This document shows positions 1-10,001 of a stretch of 64,000 bases of DNA, one piece after another. Origin of the DNA: Notolepis coatsorum (lineage: Eukaryota > Chordata > Actinopteri > Aulopiformes > Paralepididae); assembly GCA_963971535.1 (NCBI GenBank), contig OZ020593.1:37121384-37185383 (forward strand). The letters run 5' to 3'. A program made the translations under genes and the position numbers. Numbering within the stretch: the stretch's first letter is position 1; every line of letters starts with the position of its first letter. The notes below the pieces were generated by a model. It had not been told where the DNA came from. It ran no database searches and saw only the letters and a program-made list of their open reading frames with translations.

Positions 1-430
1 GGGCTGGTACATGACTGAGAGGGGGCTGGTAGATGACTGAGAGGGGGCTGGTATACAGGACTGAGAGGGGGGCTGGTATACATACATGACTGAGAGGGGG
101 CTGGCTGGTACATGACTGAGAGGGGGCTGACTGGTACATGACTGAGAGGGGGCTGGTACATGATTGAGAGGGGGCTGGTACCATGTATTGGTACTGACTA
201 ACACTGGGCTGGCCCAATCACATCTCTTACTAAGCACCCCCCGCCAGTCGTGTGGTACAGTACATGACTGAGAGGGGACTGGTATACAGGACTGAGAGGG
301 GGCTGGTATACATGACTGAGAGGAGGCTGGTACATGACTGAGATGGGGCTGGCTGGTACATGACTGAGAGGGAGCTGGCTGGTACATGACTGAGAGGGGG
401 CATGAGAGGAGGCTGGTACCATGTATTGTG
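1..430. repeat. Minisatellite, about 22-bp unit
   Basis: Imperfect tandem copies of a unit close to GGCTGGTACATGACTGAGAG plus GG. The array is broken at about 195-255 by non-repeat sequence and starts before the window. Copies vary by one or two bases and by an extra CTGG. Open frames across it are repeat artefacts. Confidence 0.9.
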
Positions 431-829
431 CATCATTGTAGGTCAAACCTTTAAAAAGTTTATTTCCACAGCAGCCATTTTGGATTTTGGTCTCTCACAA
501 ATTTGCCCCGCCTTTTTTTAAATACACCCCGACTAAATTTGTTTATTAACCCTCCTAGATGACAAATCCATTGAGAAACGAAGTGCCACAGATGACCCAA
601 CTACTAGGTCCATATCGTATCATCATAATATTATTTTTTAAATCATTAGGATAAGGGTTCCCTTGATAAAGATGCATGAAAAGGCTGTATAATATACAAC
701 ACCTGTAGCTCAACTGCAAAAACTGCTTTTTTGATTTGATTAGATTTGTATTTGGAAATTAAAAACACATCATAAAAACAAATAATCTTGACCAATTTGT
801 ATTCCTGAGGATATCACCTAAAAGCATTC
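431..829. other. AT-rich spacer
   Basis: AT-rich sequence with no splice-flanked open frame and no repeat end that I recognise. It ends at the target site of the hAT element that begins at 838. Confidence 0.5.
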
Positions 830-1019
830 ATTAAAACTAGGGATGCTCGATATTGGCTTTTTTACCGATACCGATATACCGATATTGTCCAACTCTTAAT
901 TTCCGATACCGATATCAACCGATATCAACCGATACCGATATATGCAGGGTGTTATGGTTTGTAACCGACCCCAATCGCACAACACAAGACAGGTATGATG
1001 GTTTGCCAAGAAACAGATA

Positions 1020-1025
1020 TTTATT
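1020..1025 (-). terminator. Poly(A) signal of the LTR
   Basis: AATAAA on the minus strand, about 70 bp before the LTR terminus, as expected for the R/U5 boundary of an LTR read in this orientation. The second LTR has it at 4875-4880. Confidence 0.5.
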
Positions 1026-1284
1026 GAACAACAGGGAAATACAGGGAAAAGGGCACTGTCCCTTTAAGGGAGAATCACAAATACAGGAATATAATATGAG
1101 GGGAAGGAAAGGTGCCTTTAAGAGGCTGGCAGGAAAAGGGAACACTAAGGGAAAGTAAGGGAACGCCTAAGGGAAGGTTAAGGGAACGCCTTGGGACAGA
1201 GGAACTAGAGACTAGGTAAACCAGGGACAAGGAGAACTAGGGAGAGAGGACTAGGGACTAGGAGAGCTAGGGAACAGGAGAAAC

Positions 1285-1510
1285 GGGGACTAGGGGAACT
1301 AGGGACAAGGAACTAGGTGGAACTAGAAAGGGGAGAACTAGGGAACAGGAACTAGGTGGAACTAGAAGGGGAGAACTTGGGACCAGGAACTAGGTGGAAC
1401 TAGAAAGGGGAGAACTAGGGAACAGGAACAAGGTGGAACTAGAAAGGGGAGAACTAGGGAACAGGAACTAGGTGGAACTAGAAAGGGGAGAACTAGGGAA
1501 CAGAGGGGAC
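1285..1510. repeat. LTR minisatellite, about 39-bp unit
   Basis: About five to six copies of a unit containing GGAACTAGAAAGGGGAGAAC and TAGGGAACAGGAACTAGGT. Also at about 5140-5365 in the second LTR. Confidence 0.85.
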
Positions 1511-1737
1511 TGAGGCCCGCGGAGGCGGGCTGGGGTACAGGGAGGAACTGGGGACTGGTGGGAAAACATCTGGGCCGCTCTGCAGGACAGAGGAGAGAGT
1601 TAATGCACAAAAGGGAAAAAACAGAGCAGGTGCAGAACAGTCCAAATAACAAAGTGAACAAAGTAATAATATCTTCGTGTGACAAACACACAGGGGGAGA
1701 TGTAAAGTCCAAAAATACTATTCAAAGTGAGAACCAA

Positions 1738-1880
1738 AAACAGAGGCATTACGCTGGGAGATGAAATGTCCAAACTAACTAACAGAGGCAATACGCTGGG
1801 AGATGAAATGTCCAAACTAACTAACAGAGGCAATACGCTGGGAGATGAAATGTCCAAACTAACTAACAGAGGCAATACGC
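1738..1880. repeat. LTR minisatellite, 42-bp unit
   Basis: About 3.5 near-identical copies of a unit containing GGCAATACGCTGGGAGATGA and ATGTCCAAACTAACTAACAG. Also at about 5593-5735. Confidence 0.88.
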
Positions 1881-1885
1881 TGGGA

Positions 1886-2320
1886 GAGTGACATCACAAT
1901 CAAAACTCACCCAGGCGTATGCGTAAAGGTACAGGAACAGCAGCGGGAACGGGGGCAAGAGGCATTACGCTGAGTGAGTGACATCACAATCAAAACTCAC
2001 CCAGGCGTATGCGTAAAGGTAAAGGGGCAGCAGCGGGAACGGGGGCAAGGGCACTACGCTGAGTGAGTGACATCACAATCAAAACTCACCCAGGCGTATG
2101 CGTAAAGGTACGGGGACAGCAGCGGGAACGGGGGCAAGGGCACTACGCTGAGTGAGTGACATCACAATCAAAACTCACCCAGGCGTATGCGTAAAGGTAC
2201 GGGGACAGCAGCGGGAACGGGGGCAAGGGCACTACGCTGGGTGAGTGACATCACAATCAAAACTCACCCAGGCGCATGCGTAATGGTACAGGGACAGCAA
2301 CGGGAACGAAGGCATCGCCA
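1886..2320. repeat. LTR minisatellite, about 89-bp unit
   Basis: Roughly five copies containing GTGACATCACAATCAAAACT, CACCCAGGCGTATGCGTAAA and AGCGGGAACGGGGGCAAG. Copy starts at 1891, 1981, 2070, 2159 and 2248 give the period. Also at about 5741-6175. Confidence 0.88.
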
Positions 2321-2349
2321 CCGGGGCGGCTGGCTGTCCGAGCCGAGGG

Positions 2350-2860
2350 AGAGAGTGCTGGAACAGTGGCGGTGACGAGGGCATCGTCCACCGGGTAGCC
2401 GCTGTCGGAGCCGAGGAACAGAGTGCTGGAACAGTGGCGGTGACGAGGGCATCGTCCACCGGGTAGCCGCTGTCGGAGCCGAGGAACAGAGTGCGCGCCA
2501 CACCTTGGTGTGCGCGTCGGAACAGGGAGCTGGAACAGTGGTGGTGGCGAGGATGTCGTCCACCGGGTAGCCACTGTCGGAGCCGAGGAACAGAGTGCGC
2601 GCCACACCTTGGTGTGCGCGTCGGAACAGGGAGCTGGAACAGTGGCGGTGGCGAGGATGTCGTCCACCGGGTAGCCACTGTCGGAGCCGAGGAACAGAGT
2701 GCGCGCCACACCTTGGTGTGCGCGTCGGAACAGGGAGCTGGAACAGTGGCGGTGGCGAGGATGTCGTCCACCGGGTAGCCACTGTCGGAGCCGAGGAACA
2801 GAGTGGCGCGCCACACCTTGGTGTGCGCGTCAGAACAGAGAGACGCATCGGGGTGCGTCT
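2350..2860. repeat. LTR minisatellite, 104-bp unit plus shorter variants
   Basis: Units contain CCACCGGGTAGCCACTGTCG and GCGCCACACCTTGGTGTGCG. Starts near 2491, 2595, 2699 and 2803 fix the 104-bp period, with two shorter variants before them. Each unit holds a small hairpin around CACACCTTGGTGTG. Also at about 6205-6715. Confidence 0.88.
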
Positions 2861-2869
2861 GCCAGGAGG

Positions 2870-3230
2870 AGTGTGCCAAGCACGAAGGTCTGGAAGATGC
2901 GCGTCGGCGCGCTGAGGTCTGGAGAGCGTGCCAAGCTCGAAGGTCTGGAAGATGCGCGTCAGAGCGCTGGTACGGAGGAGCGTGCCAAGCTCGAAGGTCT
3001 GGAAGATGCGCGTCTGTGCGCCGGTACGGAGGAGCGTGCCAAGCTCGAAGGTCTGGAAGATGCGCGTCAGGGCGCTGGTACGGAGGAGCGTGCCAAGCTC
3101 GAAGGTCTGGAAGATGCGCGTCAGAGCGCTGGTACGGAGGAGCGTGCCAAGCTCGAAGGTCTGGAAGATGCGCGTTGCGCGCTGGTCTGGAGAGCGTGCC
3201 AAGCTCGAGCGTCCTTGGAAGATGCGCGTT
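2870..3230. repeat. LTR minisatellite, 54-bp unit
   Basis: About six copies containing GTGCCAAGCTCGAAGGTCTG and GAAGATGCGCGTCAGAGCG. The period is a multiple of three, so long frames stay open in several phases. Also at about 6725-7085. Confidence 0.88.
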
Positions 3231-3527
3231 GCGCGCTGTGGACTGGAGAGCGTCTGCGCTGGTCTGGATGTGCGTCAGGACGACAGCTGCGCGGGGGGTC
3301 TGAAGTGGATGACTGGGATGCCTCCCGTGGAAGTCTAGGGAGCGCAGACCAGTCCCACTCTCAGGCAACGGCGACAGCAGGCGAAGGCTGGAGCAAACAT
3401 CTCGACGCCGGAGAATGGAACAGCATAGGCAGACAGAGGATCTCCCGAAAGAGTCTAGATGTTTAGAGAATATGACTCGGCAAGTATACAACACGACCCC
3501 ACGCCAAAACGAGGGGAAGCGCCCTGG

Positions 3528-3535
3528 TATTTAAA
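3528..3535 (-). promoter_or_regulatory. TATA-like box of the LTR
   Basis: TTTAAATA on the minus strand in the context GGGCTTTAAATACCAGG, about 220 bp inside the promoter end of the LTR. The second LTR has it at 7383-7390. If it works, transcription would start near 3500-3495. Confidence 0.45.
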
Positions 3536-3756
3536 GCCCACAGGGGGACTAATTAGCCTGCCACCACAGGTGCGAGAGATAATAGAATATCAAACAGGTG
3601 TGGCCACTAAGGGTAAGGAACGAGAGGGTGGGGGCTAGAGAGAGTGAGTAGGGAATTCCTAACAGTAGGCTTAAAGAAGACAGAGAATAGGGAATTCCTA
3701 ACAGTAGGCTTAAAGAAGACAGAGAAAAGGTAGTGAGCAGCGGGCAAAACCTCACA

Positions 3757-4804
3757 GTATCCCCCCCTCCAACGGGAGCCACCCGGCGACCCAAAACAAA
3801 TACAGACAGAGTGGCAGGGGGCAAAACAAGACAAAAACAAAGGCACTGGCCAAGCCAGTAGGGGAAGCCACCACAAGAGTGGGGCTAGCAAACGAAACAG
3901 GGTCGCCGAGGGGTAACTAGGGTAGCAGAGGGGCAACTGGTCTAGAGGAACTGGGCCTAGAGAACTAGTCTAGCGAACTGGGCAAGAGAACTGGTCTAGA
4001 GAACTGGTTTAGGGAACTGGTCTAGAGAACTGGTCTAGAGGAACTGGTCTAGAGGAACTGGGTCTAGAGAACTGGTCTAGAGCAACTGGTCTAGAGGAAC
4101 TGAGGGGCAAGCAGGGTAGCTAAGGGGTAACCATGGAAGCACCGGGAAAGGGCTAGCAGAGGGAAGGTTAGCTGCCAGGGCACTGATAGCTACAGGGCCT
4201 ATGCTAGCTGTACTGCTACATCAACATAGAGGCTGCGCTAGCTGCCGGAGCTAGGCTGGCAGACAGGGCTGGACCAGCATGAGAGCACAAGCTAGCTGGA
4301 AGGACAGTCCTAGCTGTGGGATAAACTACACAAAAAAGTGGAGGCCATGCAGAGGGACCGGGTTAGCTGCTTGGGCCTGGCTAGCTACAGGGCCTATGCC
4401 AGCTGCAAGGGCTGCATAAACATAGAGGCTGTGCTAGCAGCCGGGGCTAAGCTAGCAGACAGGGGCTCTGCTGAGGGACTGGGTTAGCTGCCAGGGCATG
4501 GCTAGCTACAGGGGGGTCAAACAGGGCAAAACGGGAAGCAAACAGGGGAGCTAACCGGGGAGACTAACAAGCTAAACAGGGGAGTAACAGGCTAACAAGG
4601 GAGCTAAACAGGACTAACAGGGAAGCTAAACTGGGCAAACAGGGAAGCTAACAGGGCTAACAGGGGAGCTAGAGGGGAGACTAACAAGCTAACAGGGGAG
4701 CTAACAGGGCTAACAGGGGAGCTAGAGGGAACAAGAAAAAAAAAAGGCAAACTCAACATACACCGTCTGTGCTGGCTGGGGTCGTCGATTTGGTGGGGTC
4801 GTAC
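3757..4804 (-). other. Non-coding interior of the LTR retrotransposon
   Basis: About 1 kb between the LTRs with no gag, protease, reverse transcriptase or integrase motif on either strand. It is made of degenerate short repeats: AACTGGTCTAGAG types at 3940-4100, GCTAGCTGC types at 4130-4510 and GCTAACAGGGGA types at 4540-4735. The minus-strand purine tract at 3757-3775 marks the polypurine primer end. Confidence 0.75.
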
Positions 4805-7611
4805 TGTTATGGTTTGTAACCGACCCCAATCGCACAACACAAGACAGGTATGATGGTTTGCCAAGAAACAGATATTTATTGAACAACAGGGAAATACAGG
4901 GAAAAGGGCACTGTCCCTTTAAGGGAGAATCACAAATACAGGAATATAATATGAGGGGAAGGAAAGGTGCCTTTAAGAGGCTGGCAGGAAAAGGGAACAC
5001 TAAGGGAAAGTAAGGGAACGCCTAAGGGAAGGTTAAGGGAACGCCTTGGGACAGAGGAACTAGAGACTAGGTAAACCAGGGACAAGGAGAACTAGGGAGA
5101 GAGGACTAGGGACTAGGAGAGCTAGGGAACAGGAGAAACGGGGACTAGGGGAACTAGGGACAAGGAACTAGGTGGAACTAGAAAGGGGAGAACTAGGGAA
5201 CAGGAACTAGGTGGAACTAGAAGGGGAGAACTTGGGACCAGGAACTAGGTGGAACTAGAAAGGGGAGACCTAGGGAACAGGAACAAGGTGGAACTAGAAA
5301 GGGGAGAACTAGGGAACAGGAACTAGGTGGAACTAGAAAGGGGAGAACTAGGGAACAGAGGGGACTGAGGCCCGCGGAGGCGGGCTGGGGTACAGGGAGG
5401 AACTGGGGACTGGTGGGAAAACATCTGGGCCGCTCTGCAGGACAGAGGAGAGAGTTAATGCACAAAAGGGAAAAAACAGAGCAGGTGCAGAACAGTCCAA
5501 ATAACAAAGTGAACAAAGTAATAATATCTTCGTGTGACAAACACACAGGGGGAGATGTAAAGTCCAAAAATACTATTCAAAGTGAGAACCAAAAACAGAG
5601 GCATTACGCTGGGAGATGAAATGTCCAAACTAACTAACAGAGGCAATACGCTGGGAGATGAAATGTCCAAACTAACTAACAGAGGCAATACGCTGGGAGA
5701 TGAAATGTCCAAACTAACTAACAGAGGCAATACGCTGGGAGAGTGACATCACAATCAAAACTCACCCAGGCGTATGCGTAAAGGTACAGGAACAGCAGCG
5801 GGAACGGGGGCAAGAGGCATTACGCTGAGTGAGTGACATCACAATCAAAACTCACCCAGGCGTATGCGTAAAGGTAAAGGGGCAGCAGCGGGAACGGGGG
5901 CAAGGGCACTACGCTGAGTGAGTGACATCACAATCAAAACTCACCCAGGCGTATGCGTAAAGGTACGGGGACAGCAGCGGGAACGGGGGCAAGGGCACTA
6001 CGCTGAGTGAGTGACATCACAATCAAAACTCACCCAGGCGTATGCGTAAAGGTACGGGGACAGCAGCGGGAACGGGGGCAAGGGCACTACGCTGGGTGAG
6101 TGACATCACAATCAAAACTCACCCAGGCGCATGCGTAATGGTACAGGGACAGCAACGGGAACGAAGGCATCGCCACCGGGGCGGCTGGCTGTCCGAGCCG
6201 AGGGAGAGAGTGCTGGAACAGTGGCGGTGACGAGGGCATCGTCCACCGGGTAGCCGCTGTCGGAGCCGAGGAACAGAGTGCTGGAACAGTGGCGGTGACG
6301 AGGGCATCGTCCACCGGGTAGCCGCTGTCGGAGCCGAGGAACAGAGTGCGCGCCACACCTTGGTGTGCGCGTCGGAACAGGGAGCTGGAACAGTGGTGGT
6401 GGCGAGGATGTCGTCCACCGGGTAGCCACTGTCGGAGCCGAGGAACAGAGTGCGCGCCACACCTTGGTGTGCGCGTCGGAACAGGGAGCTGGAACAGTGG
6501 CGGTGGCGAGGATGTCGTCCACCGGGTAGCCACTGTCGGAGCCGAGGAACAGAGTGCGCGCCACACCTTGGTGTGCGCGTCGGAACAGGGAGCTGGAACA
6601 GTGGCGGTGGCGAGGATGTCGTCCACCGGGTAGCCACTGTCGGAGCCGAGGAACAGAGTGGCGCGCCACACCTTGGTGTGCGCGTCAGAACAGAGAGACG
6701 CATCGGGGTGCGTCTGCCAGGAGGAGTGTGCCAAGCACGAAGGTCTGGAAGATGCGCGTCGGCGCGCTGAGGTCTGGAGAGCGTGCCAAGCTCGAAGGTC
6801 TGGAAGATGCGCGTCAGAGCGCTGGTACGGAGGAGCGTGCCAAGCTCGAAGGTCTGGAAGATGCGCGTCTGTGCGCCGGTACGGAGGAGCGTGCCAAGCT
6901 CGAAGGTCTGGAAGATGCGCGTCAGGGCGCTGGTACGGAGGAGCGTGCCAAGCTCGAAGGTCTGGAAGATGCGCGTCAGAGCGCTGGTACGGAGGAGCGT
7001 GCCAAGCTCGAAGGTCTGGAAGATGCGCGTTGCGCGCTGGTCTGGAGAGCGTGCCAAGCTCGAGCGTCCTTGGAAGATGCGCGTTGCGCGCTGTGGACTG
7101 GAGAGCGTCTGCGCTGGTCTGGATGTGCGTCAGGACGACAGCTGCGCGGGGGGTCTGAAGTGGATGACTGGGATGCCTCCCGTGGAAGTCTAGGGAGCGC
7201 AGACCAGTCCCACTCTCAGGCAACGGCGACAGCAGGCGAAGGCTGGAGCAAACATCTCGACGCCGGAGAATGGAACAGCATAGGCAGACAGAGGATCTCC
7301 CGAAAGAGTCTAGATGTTTAGAGAATATGACTCGGCAAGTATACAACACGACCCCACGCCAAAACGAGGGGAAGCGCCCTGGTATTTAAAGCCCACAGGG
7401 GGACTAATTAGCCTGCCACCACAGGTGCGAGAGATAATAGAATATCAAACAGGTGTGGCCACTAAGGGTAAGGAACGAGAGGGTGGGGGCTAGAGAGAGT
7501 GAGTAGGGAATTCCTAACAGTAGGCTTAAAGAAGACAGAGAATAGGGAATTCCTAACAGTAGGCTTAAAGAAGACAGAGAAAAGGTAGTGAGCAGCGGGC
7601 AAAACCTCACA
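4805..7611 (-). repeat. Long terminal repeat, upstream copy
   Basis: Near-perfect duplicate of 950-3756, with the same five minisatellites in the same order and apparently the same copy numbers. Such unstable arrays staying equal between the two LTRs supports a recent insertion. Confidence 0.92.
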
Positions 7612-7884
7612 CAGGGTTTCCCCCCCCAAAAAATGGAATAATTTCAGGTAATTAACATTACATATCTCTTGTTGTGGAATTAACACAACATTGTGCATAC
7701 TTTTGACAATAAATAAAATCTGAATTTGTTCTTACTTGCTTGCCTGGGTAAATAAAGGTTATAGAATTGTACAAATAAAAAAAATAAAAATTTGAAAACC
7801 GATATTTTCCGATATCACATTTTAATGCCGATATCTGCAGATAATATCGGTAGGCCGATAATATCGGACATCCCTAATTAAAAC

Positions 7885-8580
7885 ACTTATTTCCAAGGTG
7901 GTCCTCAATGGAAGACATAAAAACACAGCACATAATAGCCTACTCAACTGCAATTTTTTTGCTCAACTGCAAAAATGTATGCCTATTTATGTATTAGCCT
8001 ACAGGGAAAAACACATTCACAACAGGCAGCAAAGTTTATTTTCAGCCAAGTATGGTAATAAGGTAACTATTAGGATATATATGGTATGGATTACTTACTC
8101 TTATAACTTATTACTATCTGTGGTAGCTCTAGTCTCCACCTACACAAATCGTTTTTGTGCTGTCCATTAATCATGCACCTTCACATGGTATAGGCACATT
8201 AACTGTAGGTCAAACTCGCCAAACAAACAAGGACACCATTGATTTAATTGCCATATAAATCACATACAAAGATCTAACTATTACTCCTCTCTGAACATGA
8301 ATATAAAGCAAGAAGGTGATCTAATTAACTGTGTAAATCTTATGCAATATTCATCATTGATATTTGAATACTTGAAATCTGTATGAACTGAGTAGTTAGT
8401 ATCAAATGAAATAAGATGGAACAGCTCCATGCATTCATTGAATAAACAACTATGTGCTCATTACCAGTATGGTATTGTTTAAATTGTACAGCTTTTTGCA
8501 CATCTTTGTCAGGGAATTGCAACAATTCTGGACCTGAATGTACCAGTTAATTGTAATCATCTCTCTCTCCTTATGTCTAG
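7885..8580. other. AT-rich spacer before the candidate exon
   Basis: AT-rich sequence without a recognisable repeat or gene. Its last 25 bases are pyrimidine-rich and end in TAG, forming the acceptor of the candidate exon at 8581. Confidence 0.5.
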
Positions 8581-8705
8581 TCAAGCCAGGTTGTGGAGGA
8601 GAGAGACAGGGATGAACAGGCTATAGACTACTTTGCCCATCCTGAGCCTGCTATGATGCAGATGTTTTTACATCACCACCCAAAACAAGATTCAGCCAAG
8701 AGCGA
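8581..8705 (+). CDS. Candidate internal coding exon of an unrecognised gene
   Basis: A 125-bp block lies between a good acceptor (CTCTCTCTCCTTATGTCTAG) and a consensus donor (GCGA followed by GTGAGT). It is open in one frame throughout, giving about 41 residues: an acidic start (VVEERDRDEQAIDY) and then FAHPEPAMMQMFLHHHP, ending lysine- and serine-rich. The in-frame TGA straddles the donor, so it would be spliced away. Length is typical of vertebrate internal exons and 125 is not a multiple of three, so flanking exons would have to match phase. I do not recognise the protein and found no partner exon nearby. It could be a host exon isolated by transposon-swollen introns, an exon of a domesticated element, or chance. 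Confidence 0.4.
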
Positions 8706-9239
8706 GTGAGTACACTGGTCCACTTGCACTGGTCCACTTGTCCATGGCACTTACTACCCAGCTTTGTAGTGGTTTGGGGGAATAGTACAATAGGTACGCA
8801 TATTTAAGGGGACCGCAAGGATGGTGTACTGGTGGGTGGTGTCCGACCGATTATGGTGGGCCGGTCTGGGCCAAAAATGTCAGGGCCGATTTTTGGTCCC
8901 AGTCCAGCCCTGCTTACACTTAGCCTAGAGATAATTGACTCTTCCTTGGTTTGTTGATTCACGACTGGTGATATAATAAATCTTGAGCGAGACCATGCGT
9001 TCTGGATTGGACAATCATTCATTCCTCCCTCACCGATCGATTCACTGGTGGTCCAGCACACTCTGGTAGCTCTGATCAGTTACACTTAATAATAAGATAA
9101 GTCACGTTGTTGCGAGTATAGCTAATCTCCATTTCAAATAAATAAAACTTGCCTTAATTGACTGACATCAATCCCTGTCTCCTGAGTCGTTCAGCCATTG
9201 TGTAGTGTGATGTGTGCCTGATACCAGTGTATGGCAGCC
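8706..9239. other. Spacer with a possible hAT-like end
   Basis: Mostly unrecognised. On the minus strand from 8912 it reads CAGGGCTGGACTGGGACC, followed by repeated GGCC motifs down to about 8843. This resembles terminal sequence of a known style of fish hAT element, but I found no partner end or target duplication. Confidence 0.35.
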
Positions 9240-9447
9240 CTCAGTGACGCAGGAAGGGGGGGGCAGGGAGTGTAACTGCAAGGTTACAAGATACAAGATA
9301 CAAGAGTTTTATTTGTCACGGCATACAGGTATACAGTGAAATGCGGGGGGTTGTTTTGTTTTGGCTTTTATTCCATTGTAATACTGTATCCTACTCAATG
9401 TCACCGAGCGGCACTGCAGATTTACCCTACTCTTGGAATTCATTACC
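9240..9447 (-). repeat. Dispersed repeat X, interrupted copy (left piece)
   Basis: This piece and about 10206-10290 together match, in inverted orientation, the sequence at 25650-26022. Shared blocks include GCACTGCAGATTTACCCTAC plus TCTTGGAATTCATT here, and CATAGGGGCGCTGTCTCGAT plus AATGCAGTGTT at 10211. The hAT-like element at 9456-10197 sits between the two pieces, exactly where the other copy is continuous. Confidence 0.7.
9285..9350 (-). mobile_element. LINE 3' tail fragment
   Basis: Minus-strand reading gives a CATTTCACTGTATACC block, then TGTGACAAATAAAACTC and tandem TTGTATC units, a typical fish LINE 3' end with a short tandem tail. It interrupts repeat X, which is continuous at this point in the 25.9-kb copy. 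Confidence 0.55.
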
Positions 9448-9474
9448 GGCCAGATCAGTGTGCGATCCATAGCA

Positions 9475-9840
9475 TCATCTTTGGGTGAGCCCCGTCGTCG
9501 GGGGGGGGGGGGGGTGCGCGGCGCGCCTCTCAGCGGAAAGAAACTCAGAGCGTGTTTTTATAGTCACATATTTGTCATGTGTAGGTGGGTTTTCCAGCAA
9601 ACTCACCACTCTCGCTGCCGTTGAATTCGTAAGGGCTGCTACCACATAGTAGTACTTGGTGGCATCCGCGATAATATTCCTGAGAGCGAATTGGGCTTCG
9701 CGCGAACCAAGCGTTGGCACTCTGCGCAGCTTGAGTGAAACTGCGTTCAAAGTTCTGCAATCTGCGTTCTGTTGTTCAGTTGACATGTTCGATATAATCT
9801 CCGAAATACGTCCAAGGGTCACAAATGTAGGAATGCAGTA
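9475..9840 (-). pseudogene. Retrotransposon gag-like fragment
   Basis: The minus strand encodes about 115 residues from near 9822. Around residues 40-85 it reads EAQFALRNIIADATKYYYVV, then AALTNSTAARVVSLLENPP, then HDKYVTIKT. This pattern (a short match to SEAQF-type text, then KYYYVVAAL and VVSLLENPP) matches the capsid-like gag segment of Ty3/gypsy-type retrotransposons. An arginine- and proline-rich tail after VTIKT suggests the frame is lost at a poly-G tract near 9500. Only the start of gag is present. It lies directly downstream of the LTR-like block at 9828-10001. No virion or envelope function is implied. Confidence 0.6.
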
Positions 9841-10001
9841 ATGATAGCGTAGACGGAGTCGTGTTCCGATGCAAAAACACTAGTTTATTACGCACGCTAC
9901 TGTCTCACAAACAACACTTCCATTCAACTTTCACTGTCTCTCTTTATCTACGTCATCCCCCGCTAAGGGTCATGGGAGATGTAGTAAACACCACAAAAGG
10001 C
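9828..10001 (-). repeat. LTR-like block upstream of the gag fragment
   Basis: Minus-strand sequence from TGTGGTGTTTACTACATCTC to GCATTCCTACA, with AATAAA about 80 bp from its end. Starting TG and ending CA, it sits immediately before the gag-like frame, as a 5' LTR would. There is no second copy in the window, so boundaries are tentative. Confidence 0.45.

Larger units (their letters stand above)
950..3756 (-). repeat. Long terminal repeat, downstream copy
   Basis: Starts TGTTATGG and ends CCTCACA on the plus strand; the promoter end is at 3756. About two thirds is made of five unrelated minisatellites, listed separately. The same blocks recur 3855 bases further on in the other LTR. Confidence 0.92.
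950..7611 (-). mobile_element. Young non-autonomous LTR retrotransposon (LARD-like, probably Ty3/gypsy type)
   Basis: Two direct repeats of 2807 bp (950-3756 and 4805-7611, constant offset 3855) begin TG and end CA. They flank a 1048-bp interior, and CAGGG lies outside both ends (945-949 and 7612-7616), the 5-bp duplication of an LTR integration. The repeats look almost identical; I noticed one difference (near 1413 versus 5268), so insertion is recent. Orientation is minus: a purine tract (GGAGGGGGGGATAC on the minus strand, next to 3757) abuts the downstream LTR, a TATA-like box lies near its upstream end and AATAAA near its far end. I could not find a convincing tRNA primer site near 4804. 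With no gag or pol it must depend on another element. The very long LTR over a short non-coding interior is the notable feature. Confidence 0.92.
838..7876. mobile_element. Non-autonomous hAT element, interrupted by an LTR retrotransposon
   Basis: The left end reads TAGGGATGCTCGATATTGGC and the right end, reverse-complemented, TAGGGATGTCCGATATTATC. The eight bases ATTAAAAC lie directly outside both ends (830-837 and 7877-7884), the 8-bp target duplication typical of hAT transposons. Both subterminal regions are rich in CCGATAT motifs. Without the LTR element inside it, only about 370 bp of hAT sequence remains (838-949 and 7612-7876), with no transposase, so it is a MITE-sized non-autonomous copy. 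Confidence 0.88.

Noticed and set aside
1-430. CRISPR-like array
   Set aside because: Units are directly tandem without unique spacers and the sequence is vertebrate; it is a minisatellite.
949-1158. Small frames at the LTR start (a 76-codon minus frame, also at 4722-5000)
   Set aside because: They cover the U5 end and AATAAA of the LTR and have no recognisable product.
2232-3494. A 420-codon minus-strand frame in each LTR, starting about 35 bp after the TATA-like box
   Set aside because: It runs through two minisatellites, and equally long frames exist on both strands in other phases. Its ATG would lie at the predicted transcript start. No domain is visible. Identity between LTRs only reflects their recent common origin.
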